DNA of 5,202 bases from Candidatus Omnitrophota bacterium (GTDB taxonomy: Bacteria; Omnitrophota; Gorgyraeia; Duberdicusellales; 4484-171), in contig WJKZ01000258.1 in the NCBI GenBank assembly GCA_014728785.1, positions 1 to 5,202 of the forward strand, written 5' to 3'. Position 1 is the stretch's first letter. Every line of letters begins with the position of its first letter. Position numbers and translations under genes: made by a program. Shown piece after piece: positions 1 to 5,202 of the stretch. The notes beneath the pieces were generated by a model. It was given only the letters and a program-made list of their open reading frames with translations. It ran no database searches and had not been told where the DNA came from.

Positions 1-2732
1 GCCTTAGCGCCTCCGATATTGAAGATATAGATATATCCAGCATAACCTTTACAGCCTGGGGTACGATAGATGATTCAAGCGATATTACCGATGCCGAGCT
101 CTGGCTTGATGCCGACGATAACGGTATATTTAACTCATCAATTGATACCCAGATAAATGGTGCAAAAACCTATTCATCAGATAATGGTACTATTACTTTT
201 TCAAGCTTATCCGAGACTATATCCGCCGGTGATACCGAAAACTGGCTCATTGTTTATGACTTAGCAGGCAGCGCAATAGATAATGATACCGCCATGGTTG
301 AGCTTTCCTCAAACGGTGACATTACCGCTACCGGCGCCACATCCGGAAGCTCTATCACCCCCACAGGGGCACCGGTTGAAGGCCAGACCTTAACTATTTC
401 TGAGGTAGGTAGTTTAGAGTTAGAGGCAGGGGACAATAGTCCTTCAGACACAAATGTTCCGGATGATGCTCAAGATTTAGAGATGTTTCAGTTAAAATTA
501 ACTGCCAGCGACACTGAAAACATAGATATAACCTCTGTTACTTTCACCGCTTCAGGCACTGCAGATGATTCGGCTGATATCACCTCAGTCGAGCTCTTTT
601 TAGACTTAAACGATAACGGTATTTATGATTCAGGCACCGATACTCAAATTGGTACTTCCCAGAGTTATTCATCAGATAACGGTACAATTACCTTTGCCGG
701 CCTGTCCGAAGCAGTAAATGCGGGAGATACTGAAAACTGGCTTCTGGTTTATGATTTAGACGGCTCTGCCTCAGAGGGTGAGACTTTTAGGGTCAGGTTT
801 GCCGATAGCGGTGACATTACCGCAACCGGTGAGGTTAGTGGAGAAGGTGCGGTAGTTACGGGTGCCCCTGTAGTAGGGTGCATTAAGACTGTATCCACCA
901 CAGGCAGTTTGACGCTTTCTGAAGGCCCGGCAAACCCGCCCGATACCAACGAGACCGCCGACGCCCAGGATGTAGAAATGCTTCAGTTTAAACTGGAGGC
1001 CGCGGATATCGAGGACATTACCATAAATTCTTTTCAGCTTATTCCTTCGGGAACAGGCCATGATGTTAATGATTTGCCTTCTAATAGTGTCCAGATTGCC
1101 ATAGATGAGAATCAGAACGGAATTTATGAATCGGGAACGGATACTTTAATTACCAGCGGAAATTATTCAGGGGATGATACTCCCACGACTTTTAATATTA
1201 ATCGTACTATAAGCCAGGGAAGCACTGAATACTGGCTCATTTTTTATGATTTCAATTCCAGTGTTACCGATGAAGGAGATACTTTCTCTGTTAAATTGCA
1301 TCCTGCAGGTATTTCGTCAACAGGGGTATCTTCCGCAAGCTCTATCAGTTGCGGAGGCTCAACCGCCGAAGGCGGGACAAAAACCATAGATTCAACCGGA
1401 ACAGGAAGCTTAACTCTTTCCGCCGGGCCTAACAATCCTCCCGATACTCGTATTAATAATGACTCTCCCGATGTAGAGATGGTACAGTTGGGATTGTCGG
1501 CATCCTCAGTTGAGAATATCCAGGTTAGCCAGATTATATTTACCGCTCAAGGCACAGGAGATGATTCTTCAGATATAAGTTCTGTGGAGCTGTATATCGA
1601 TAATGATGATGACGGAGAACTGGACGGGACAGATACCCAGATTAACGGAAGTCAAAGTTACTCATCAGATAACGGTACCGTTACTTTCTCATCCTTAAGT
1701 GAGGTGATAAATGCAGGCACAACCGAGTACTGGCTGGTTGTTTACCACTTTGTAGGGGTAGCTGTCGACGATACTAATTTTAAGGCGGAGCTGGCCTCAA
1801 ATGTTCAGGTAAGCGCAAGCGGTGTGACCTCAGGTAATCCCGTCACTCCCAGCGGCGCTCCCGTAGAGGGAGGGGTTATGACTATAACAACTATACCTAC
1901 ACTTTCCTGGACGGGAGAAGCCGGATATGTGGCCGACGGAGTCGACCCCGATTCGGGATATTCAGATACTACTTTTACCTTTATGGTCGAATATACCGAC
2001 GCGGGTAACGATTCTCCTAATTTTATAAACGTCTGCGTGGATAAAGACAGGAACGGAAACCATAAGGATGCAGGAGAAGTTTATGTTATGTCTGTTGTGA
2101 CAGCAGGTGATGCTACAAAGCGCGACGGAGACTATACAAACGGCGAATGGTATGAGGCAGACGTAACCAATATACCCTATGATCCGGCAAACCCCAATGC
2201 AACTTATCTATTTGAGGCAAATGACGGGACAGATGATGCAACCGGAGACCCAACGAGCTCTACCAGCGGCCCCCAGATATTACAGACCATAAGCGTAACA
2301 GTAAGTCCTTCAAGCTATGATTTCTCTCTGGTAGACCCGGGAAGCTACACTATCTCAACCTCTGATATAGACGTTACAAACGACGGTGACGGTGACCAGG
2401 ACTATAAACTCAGGATAACTGATTCTCCTTCGGCCTGGAGTGTAAAGGAGGATGCAGGGGACCCTGCGGCGGATGAATATAAATTATTCGGCCTTTTCAA
2501 TTCAATTCAGCCAGCAGACGGAGACTTTACCGACACCGACGATGTAATCCTTGAAAGTGGCCAGAAAAACTGTGATACCACCAATTTCGCAGGCGATGAA
2601 GACGGTGATGACGTTGCCTCAACCGGCGTAATCCACCTCTGGTTCCGCTTCGGTGCCCCTTCAACTACAACAGAAGACCAGCAGCAGTTAATGACGGTTA
2701 CAATCGAGGCATTCGCATCGAGCGAATTTTGA
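1..2732 (+). CDS. Large repetitive extracellular beta-sandwich protein, C-terminal part (5' end outside window)
   Basis: The reading frame is open from the first full codon (position 3), so the gene begins before the window; the first in-window ATG, at 294, lies inside a repeat and is not the start. The 909 visible residues form four tandem repeats of about 165 residues (R1 to R4, bases 3-1895), a TLSWTG module (1896-2285) and a C-terminal module (2286-2729). Each repeat has a GSLxL opening, an E-M-x-Q-x-x-L strand, a Ca-loop-like D-x-[DN]-x-[DN]-G segment, and a TE[NY]WLxxY motif near two thirds of its length. The protein is rich in Asp, Ser, Thr and Gly and poor in Lys and Cys, as is typical of exported surface proteins. 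It ends at TGA followed directly by in-frame TAG. No catalytic motif, transmembrane segment or LPxTG-like anchor is visible. Role inferred: structural or adhesive surface protein. I recognise the repeat style but cannot assign a named family. Confidence 0.93.
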   Translation, partial: LSASDIEDIDISSITFTAWGTIDDSSDITDAELWLDADDNGIFNSSIDTQINGAKTYSSDNGTITFSSLSETISAGDTENWLIVYDLAGSAIDNDTAMVELSSNGDITATGATSGSSITPTGAPVEGQTLTISEVGSLELEAGDNSPSDTNVPDDAQDLEMFQLKLTASDTENIDITSVTFTASGTADDSADITSVELFLDLNDNGIYDSGTDTQIGTSQSYSSDNGTITFAGLSEAVNAGDTENWLLVYDLDGSASEGETFRVRFADSGDITATGEVSGEGAVVTGAPVVGCIKTVSTTGSLTLSEGPANPPDTNETADAQDVEMLQFKLEAADIEDITINSFQLIPSGTGHDVNDLPSNSVQIAIDENQNGIYESGTDTLITSGNYSGDDTPTTFNINRTISQGSTEYWLIFYDFNSSVTDEGDTFSVKLHPAGISSTGVSSASSISCGGSTAEGGTKTIDSTGTGSLTLSAGPNNPPDTRINNDSPDVEMVQLGLSASSVENIQVSQIIFTAQGTGDDSSDISSVELYIDNDDDGELDGTDTQINGSQSYSSDNGTVTFSSLSEVINAGTTEYWLVVYHFVGVAVDDTNFKAELASNVQVSASGVTSGNPVTPSGAPVEGGVMTITTIPTLSWTGEAGYVADGVDPDSGYSDTTFTFMVEYTDAGNDSPNFINVCVDKDRNGNHKDAGEVYVMSVVTAGDATKRDGDYTNGEWYEADVTNIPYDPANPNATYLFEANDGTDDATGDPTSSTSGPQILQTISVTVSPSSYDFSLVDPGSYTISTSDIDVTNDGDGDQDYKLRITDSPSAWSVKEDAGDPAADEYKLFGLFNSIQPADGDFTDTDDVILESGQKNCDTTNFAGDEDGDDVASTGVIHLWFRFGAPSTTTEDQQQLMTVTIEAFASSEF
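3..407 (+). repeat. Protein repeat R1 of gene 1 (type a, missing its N-terminal part)
   Basis: The visible part begins at LSASDIEDIDISS and runs through the acidic loop DADDNGIFN (108-134), YSSDNGT, the GDTENWLIVYDL motif and the linker TPTGAPVEG. Compared with R2, about 30 residues at the front are missing because of the window edge. Its first 80 residues match R6 of gene 2 at 64 positions (80%, my count) but match its direct neighbour R2 at only 53 (about 66%). It is therefore closer to a repeat in the other gene than to the one next to it. Confidence 0.85.
408..902 (+). repeat. Protein repeat R2 of gene 1 (type a, 165 residues)
   Basis: This is a full unit from GSLELEAGDNSPSDTN to the linker VTGAPVVG and the following TVSTT. 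It has the loop DLNDNGIYDSGTD (603-641), YSSDNGT, and AGDTENWLLVYDL. The unit length of 495 bases sets the period of the array. It carries one cysteine, in the linker (VVGC), with no obvious partner in the same unit. The alternation of hydrophobic residues predicts an all-beta fold. Confidence 0.87.
903..1403 (+). repeat. Protein repeat R3 of gene 1 (type b variant, 167 residues)
   Basis: It opens with GSLTLSEGPANPPDTNET and has the acidic loop DENQNGIYESGTD (1104-1142). It differs from type a in carrying GTGHDVNDLPS where type a has GT-x-DDS-x-DI, and YSGDD in place of YSSDN. It also has SVTDEGD after the WLIFYDF motif. The same variant features occur in R5 of gene 2, so R3 and R5 form a separate subtype. 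A linker cysteine (SISCGG) is present. Confidence 0.87.
1404..1895 (+). repeat. Protein repeat R4 of gene 1 (type a, 164 residues)
   Basis: It opens with GSLTLSAGPNNPPDTR and has the loop DNDDDGELDGTD (1599-1634), one residue shorter after the glycine than in the other type a units. YSSDNGT and TTEYWLVVYHF follow. In this copy the usual Asp after WLVVY is replaced by His. The linker PSGAPVEGG leads directly into the TLSWTG module, so this is the last R unit of gene 1. Confidence 0.86.
1896..2285 (+). repeat. TLSWTG module of gene 1 (about 130 residues)
   Basis: The module begins PTLSWTGEAGYVADGVDPDSG and contains VEYTDAGND, a DKDRNG acidic loop (2040-2057), the decapeptide KRDGDYTNGE (encoded within 2118-2147) and FEANDGTDDATG. 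Gene 2 has an equivalent module at 3985-4368 with the same order of motifs. It looks like an Ig-like or PKD-like beta-sandwich; such modules are common in predicted surface proteins of uncultured bacteria, but I cannot give a family name. It has Tyr and Ala where the gene 2 copy has two cysteines, and a single cysteine elsewhere (INVCVD). Confidence 0.8.
2286..2729 (+). other. C-terminal beta-rich module of gene 1 (148 residues)
   Basis: This segment is not a copy of any other module in the window. It starts TISVTVSPSSYDFSLVDPG, then SDIDVTNDGDGDQDYKLRI, a long acidic middle (many Asp up to DGDDVAS), then VIHLWFRFGAPST and a final strand MTVTIEA before ASSEF. The 'SP-x-x-YDF ... VTN-x-G' start recalls ASH-like or CARDB-like beta-sandwich domains, a loose resemblance only. 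The end has no hydrophobic helix, basic tail, LPxTG-like motif or recognisable type IX sorting pattern. The module may serve in attachment or secretion, but nothing visible proves this. Confidence 0.65.
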
Positions 2733-2799
2733 TAGACTTAAAGCCTTCTCTTTACTACAGACGCAAATCAGACAAAACGGTGTTCAAAATTATTATGTA
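2733..2799 (+). other. Short intergenic gap between the two paralogous genes
   Basis: This 67-base gap holds the second stop of gene 1 (TAG, 2733-2735) and an A/T-rich leader before the ATG at 2800. No Shine-Dalgarno-like purine run precedes that ATG; the last 19 bases are mostly A and T. A possible weak sigma-70-like promoter is TTGATA (2729-2734), a 16-base spacer, then TTTACT (2751-2756), with 5 of 6 and 4 of 6 consensus matches. A TAAAG/CTTTA 5-bp hairpin (2739-2754) has no U tract and is not convincing as a terminator. Same strand and a short gap make co-transcription plausible. Confidence 0.5.
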
Positions 2800-2871
2800 A
2801 TGCATAAAAGGGTATTAACGTTAACCGCGGTTCTGGTCTTTTTAATTTTAACAGGGCCGGTTTATTCTGCC
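2800..2871 (+). other. Signal peptide of gene 2
   Basis: Residues 1-24 read as a positively charged start (MHKR), a hydrophobic core (VLTLTAVLVFLILTG) and a short polar end, PVYSA, before WVSPNG. Cleavage probably follows S23 (small or aliphatic residues at -3 and -1: V, S) or A24. There is no lipobox cysteine, so it looks like a signal peptidase I substrate exported by Sec rather than a lipoprotein. Confidence 0.85.
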
Positions 2872-5202
2872 TGGGTATCTCCAAACGGAAATAGCGACCC
2901 TTCAGGTCAGTGGACGAATGAAGGTAATGCTCATGATGATAATGACGGAACTTACGCCTCCAATAACCCCGGCAGCGGAGGATATCCTAATAAATGGGGA
3001 GGGTTTATTGTCCTCACCTTCCCCAGTGCGATAAGTACCGACCGCTTTCGGGTAAAGGCCGACTTTGGCCCCCCCGGTGTGGACAGAGTAGATATCGATG
3101 TTTATAACGGCTCATGGAACGACGCCTATGAAGGGACTATCCTTAATGCGGCCTGGGATGAAAAGACTTTTACTCAGGTGGATAATGTCACCCAGGCACG
3201 TTTTCGTTTCCGGTACGATTCTCATTATATTTATTGGTTGTTTGAATTCGACCTCTGGGAAGTGGTCCCTATAACTATTCCCTCGGTTACTACACAGTCG
3301 CCAACGTCGGTTGAGGAAAATTCTGCGATTTTACACGGCCAGCTTACCGACGACGGCGGAGAACCCTGCGATTACCGGTTCCAGTACGGTACGACCGATT
3401 CTTACGGAAGTAATACTACCTGGCGCACAGGAGCGGTATCTACCGGCGACTCATTTGGTGAAGTCGTAACCGGTTTGACTCAAGGCCAGACTTACCATTA
3501 CCGGGCCCAGGTCCGTAACAGCGCCGGAGTATCATCGGGGAGCGATGTTGAATTCTTTACCGGTGCGCCTTCTTCAGGCTGGGTTACGCCCACAGGAAAC
3601 AGCGACCCTAACGGAGAATGGGATGATGAAACCTTCGCGCATGATGATGAATTAGACAGTTACTCCGACAGTTATCATAATATTAATGATCCCGACGGGC
3701 AATGGAGCTTCTATCTGCATCTGACACACCCTTCTATTACTTCGGATAAGGTAAGGTTTTATGCGAAAGCCACCGACATAGACCGTGTTGACATTGACGT
3801 GTATGACGGTTCTTCCTGGACCGGAGTTTACGAGGGTAGTTTCAGTGATATGTCGTGGGTCCAGCAGTCGTTCAGCCAGCAATCGGTAGAAGAGGCAAGA
3901 ATCCGTTTTCGGGTGGATGCCAATAACAAAGGCCTCTACTGGGAGCTCTACGAATTCGATTTCTGGCGCCTGAGTTCTAATGCCCCGACCCTATCCTGGA
4001 CGGGAGAGACAAATTATTCATCCGACGGCCTTGATCCGGAAGTAGGCTGTGACAGTACACCTTTTGAATTTCGCGTTGAGTACACCGATGCCGACAATAA
4101 TGCTCCCGCAACAATTCAGCTCTATCTTGATAAAAACGGAGATAATGACTATATTGATACGGGCGAAGTAATAGATATGTCGCTTGCCGCCGACGCCGCA
4201 GCTTCCAAACGCGATGGTGACTATACAAACGGTGAGATTTTCACCGTTACCACAACCATTCCCTACGGACCTAATACCAATAATTGTTCTTATTACTTTG
4301 CCGCCAATGACGGGACTTCCAATGCGACAGGTGCTCCTACCAGCCCGACTAACGCTCCCGATGTCTTAAGGGGTATAGGTGTATTTATGGGAGATGATAA
4401 TCCCGGCGACACCAACGAAACCCAGAGTTCGACTGGAGTTGAGATGCTCCAGGTTAAATTAATAGCCGATGATGTAGAAGATGTTTTAGTAACCGATTTA
4501 CGTCTTGACCCTACAGGTACCGGCCATGACCGGTTCGATTTACCCTCGACTACTCCTGTAGAAATTTACCGCGACGAAAACAATAATGGAACTTATGATT
4601 CAGGGACAGATACCTTTATTTACACCCGCCGCTACTCAGGAGATAATAACAATACTGTTTTCGATATACCCGACCAGACTATCACCAAAGGTACAACCGA
4701 GAACTGGCTGGTAGTCTATAATTTTTCACCCAGCGTGACCGACGTGGGAGAAAATTACCGGGTTACTGTACTTCCCGCGCAGGTTAATTGCCAGGGTGTA
4801 ACAAGCGGCCTTAATTTTTCAGGTTACGGCGAAAATGCCGTAAGCGGATTAAAGACTATTACCGCCGGTACAGGTTCGCTTACGGTTAATGCCGGTCCTA
4901 ATAATCCCGGTGACTCGAGTGCGGCTAACGACGCCCAGAATTTAGTGATGCTTCAACTAAACCTGGGAGCTTCCGATGTCGAAGATGTTGACATATCGAG
5001 TATCACCTTTACTGCCTCAGGTACGATTGATGACTCAAGCGACATAACTGATGCTGAGCTCTGGCTTGACGTTGACGATAACGGTGAGTTTAACGATTTG
5101 ATAGATACACAGATTAACGGGGCAGAGACTTACTCGGCCGATAACGGCCAGGTTACCTTTAATGGAATATCCGAAACCATAACCGCCGGAGATACTGAAA
5201 AC
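2800..5202 (+). CDS. Large secreted multidomain surface protein, N-terminal part (3' end outside window)
   Basis: The frame from ATG 2800 is open for 801 codons to the window edge. The start is chosen because it places a typical signal peptide (residues 1-24) at the front and because there is no in-frame ATG, GTG or TTG between 2734 and 2799. Domain order: signal peptide, A1 (residues 25-157), fibronectin-III-like domain (163-257), A2 (261-391), TLSWTG module (396-523), R5 (524-691), R6 (692-801, cut). The repeats and TLSWTG module are those of gene 1, so the genes are paralogues with rearranged domains. The A modules look like carbohydrate- or ligand-binding beta-sandwiches and suggest binding at the N-terminal end, with the R repeats acting as a stalk; this is inference. 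No enzyme motif is visible. If the repeat array and C-terminal module of gene 1 follow, the full protein would well exceed 1,200 residues. Confidence 0.93.
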   Translation, partial: MHKRVLTLTAVLVFLILTGPVYSAWVSPNGNSDPSGQWTNEGNAHDDNDGTYASNNPGSGGYPNKWGGFIVLTFPSAISTDRFRVKADFGPPGVDRVDIDVYNGSWNDAYEGTILNAAWDEKTFTQVDNVTQARFRFRYDSHYIYWLFEFDLWEVVPITIPSVTTQSPTSVEENSAILHGQLTDDGGEPCDYRFQYGTTDSYGSNTTWRTGAVSTGDSFGEVVTGLTQGQTYHYRAQVRNSAGVSSGSDVEFFTGAPSSGWVTPTGNSDPNGEWDDETFAHDDELDSYSDSYHNINDPDGQWSFYLHLTHPSITSDKVRFYAKATDIDRVDIDVYDGSSWTGVYEGSFSDMSWVQQSFSQQSVEEARIRFRVDANNKGLYWELYEFDFWRLSSNAPTLSWTGETNYSSDGLDPEVGCDSTPFEFRVEYTDADNNAPATIQLYLDKNGDNDYIDTGEVIDMSLAADAAASKRDGDYTNGEIFTVTTTIPYGPNTNNCSYYFAANDGTSNATGAPTSPTNAPDVLRGIGVFMGDDNPGDTNETQSSTGVEMLQVKLIADDVEDVLVTDLRLDPTGTGHDRFDLPSTTPVEIYRDENNNGTYDSGTDTFIYTRRYSGDNNNTVFDIPDQTITKGTTENWLVVYNFSPSVTDVGENYRVTVLPAQVNCQGVTSGLNFSGYGENAVSGLKTITAGTGSLTVNAGPNNPGDSSAANDAQNLVMLQLNLGASDVEDVDISSITFTASGTIDDSSDITDAELWLDVDDNGEFNDLIDTQINGAETYSADNGQVTFNGISETITAGDTEN
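2872..3270 (+). repeat. Module A1 of gene 2 (about 133 residues)
   Basis: It begins WVSPNGNSDPSGQW and contains AHDDNDGTY, an aromatic-rich strand, VDRVDIDVYNGSW, YEG, QARFRFRYD, and ends with FEFDLWEV. Module A2 (3580-3972) repeats this order: WV[ST]P-x-GNSDP, AHDD, DRVDIDVY[ND]G, YEG, AR-x-RFR and [LF]-[YF]-EFD-[LF]-W. The pattern resembles discoidin-like or carbohydrate-binding jelly-roll domains that bind sugars or surfaces, but this is judged from motif style and not from a family match. Confidence 0.7.
3286..3570 (+). other. Fibronectin type III-like domain of gene 2
   Basis: Residues 163-257, about 95 residues, match the classic pattern: VTTQSPTSVEENSAILHGQL at the front, the FQYGTT strand, VVTGLTQGQTYHYRAQV (the conserved L-x-x-G-x-x-Y-x-[YF]-[RK]-[AV] core) and NSAGVSSGSDVEFFT at the end. 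Such domains are usual spacers or binding elements in secreted bacterial proteins. It separates the two A modules. It has one cysteine (EPCDY) with no evident partner. Confidence 0.85.
3580..3972 (+). repeat. Module A2 of gene 2 (about 131 residues)
   Basis: This is the second copy of the A module, starting WVTPTGNSDPNGEW and ending YEFDFWRL. It shares the anchor motifs of A1 but has diverged strongly between them, including a shorter segment before IDRVDIDVYDG and a different middle (SYHNINDPDGQWSFYLHL). An A1-FN3-A2 arrangement may give two-point binding. Function is inferred only. Confidence 0.7.
3985..4368 (+). repeat. TLSWTG module of gene 2 (about 128 residues)
   Basis: The order of motifs is the same as in gene 1: PTLSWTGETNYSSDGLDP, VEYTDADNN, an acidic loop starting DKNGDND (4129-4149), KRDGDYTNGE (encoded within 4207-4236) and FAANDGTSNATG. 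In gene 1 the module comes after the R repeats; here it comes before them. Two cysteines, C417 (VGCDS) and C496 (NNCSY), are absent at the matching positions of gene 1, suggesting a copy-specific disulfide. Confidence 0.8.
4369..4872 (+). repeat. Protein repeat R5 of gene 2 (type b variant, 168 residues)
   Basis: It has the marks of the type b subtype: NPGDTNET, VEMLQVKL, GTGHDRFDLPS, the loop DENNNGTYDSGTD (4573-4611), RYSGDN, TTENWLVVYNF and SVTD. Its closest relative in the window is R3 of gene 1. The usual GSL opening is replaced by GIGVFMG, as expected for the first R unit after a different module. One cysteine (VNCQG) lies near the end. Confidence 0.83.
4873..5202 (+). repeat. Protein repeat R6 of gene 2 (type a, cut by window edge)
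   Basis: It opens GSLTVNAGPNNPGDSS and has the loop DVDDNGEFN (5068-5094) and YSADNG; the window stops at GDTEN, just before the expected WL-x-VYD motif. Its last 80 residues match the first 80 visible residues of gene 1 (R1) at 64 positions; at DNA level 62 of 240 bases differ (my count). Confidence 0.85.

Larger units (their letters stand above)
171..1678 (+). repeat. Three dispersed 20-base near-identical DNA repeats inside R1, R2 and R4
   Basis: The 20-mers at 171-190, 666-685 and 1659-1678 follow the pattern TAYTCATCAGATAAYGGTAC and differ only at the two Y positions. They encode YSSDNGT and are 495 and 993 bases apart, matching one and two repeat periods. They are the best conserved nucleotide stretch of the repeat array. 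The type b repeat R3 lacks the string, and R6 of gene 2 has a diverged form at 5131-5150. They are most simply coding repeats, and could act as recombination or mis-assembly points. Confidence 0.75.

Noticed and set aside
294..296. ATG as the start of gene 1
   Set aside because: The same frame is open back to position 3 and encodes the first half of a repeat unit matching R2 and R6, so this methionine is internal.
254..1435. Minus-strand reading frames at 254-451, 749-949, 771-1061 and 1244-1435
   Set aside because: They lie wholly within the repeat-coding frame of gene 1; three recur at similar places in successive repeats, as expected of antisense shadows.
171..1678. CRISPR array or regulatory iterons from the spaced 20-base repeats
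   Set aside because: Spacing is 495 and 993 bases, the strings encode YSSDNGT in frame, and the sequence between them is homologous repeat coding sequence.
2739..2754. Rho-independent terminator between the genes
   Set aside because: The only hairpin seen is a 5-bp A/T-rich stem (TAAAG/CTTTA) with a 6-base loop and no following T run.
2795..2800. Upstream ATG at 2795-2797 as start of a gene
   Set aside because: It is followed at once by a TAA stop codon.
2720..2810. Genes 1 and 2 as one protein split by a frameshift
   Set aside because: Gene 1 ends with a unique C-terminal module and two consecutive stops, and gene 2 begins with a convincing signal peptide, so two separate genes fit better.
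3652..4369. Small frames at 3652-3882 (-), 3977-4228 (-) and 4184-4369 (+)
   Set aside because: All overlap the continuous gene 2 frame, which has clear domains; their products show no coherent composition or motif.
1..5202. Circular element inferred from similar sequence at both ends
   Set aside because: The edge repeats are only about 74% identical in DNA and joining the ends would break the repeat in mid-unit, so this is paralogy and not terminal redundancy.

Overview
The window holds parts of two adjacent, same-strand genes for very large, secreted, repeat-built beta-sandwich proteins, with 67 bases between them. Neither gene is complete. Gene 1 enters from the left edge already in frame (909 codons visible) and ends at 2732 with two in-frame stops in a row (TGA TAG). 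Gene 2 starts at 2800 with a signal peptide and stays open for 801 codons to the last base. I translated gene 2 by hand and found no stop.

The proteins are paralogues made from the same kit of modules in a different order. Visible gene 1: four copies of a roughly 165-residue repeat (R1 to R4; R1 lacks its beginning), one 'TLSWTG' module, and a distinct 148-residue C-terminal module. Visible gene 2: signal peptide, surface module A1, a fibronectin-III-like domain, module A2, one TLSWTG module, then R5 and most of R6, cut by the window edge. All R repeats and both TLSWTG modules carry an Asp/Asn-rich loop of the D-x-[DN]-x-[DN]-G kind, which suggests calcium-stabilised extracellular domains. 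No catalytic motif, internal membrane segment or known wall-sorting signal was seen. The best supported role is an exported surface or extracellular-matrix protein (adhesin-like or S-layer-like). The exact function is unknown.

The organism is bacterial or possibly archaeal. Moderate base composition, frequent ATA isoleucine codons, no Shine-Dalgarno before gene 2, and surface proteins of this modular style recall uncultivated phyla such as Omnitrophota or Elusimicrobiota, but this is only an impression and no marker gene is present. There are no RNA genes, CRISPR arrays, mobile elements or metabolic genes. The most interesting features are the shuffled paralogous architecture, the near match between the repeats at the two window edges (about 80% protein identity by hand count), the recurrent metal-loop motif, and a cysteine pair gained or lost together between the two TLSWTG modules.
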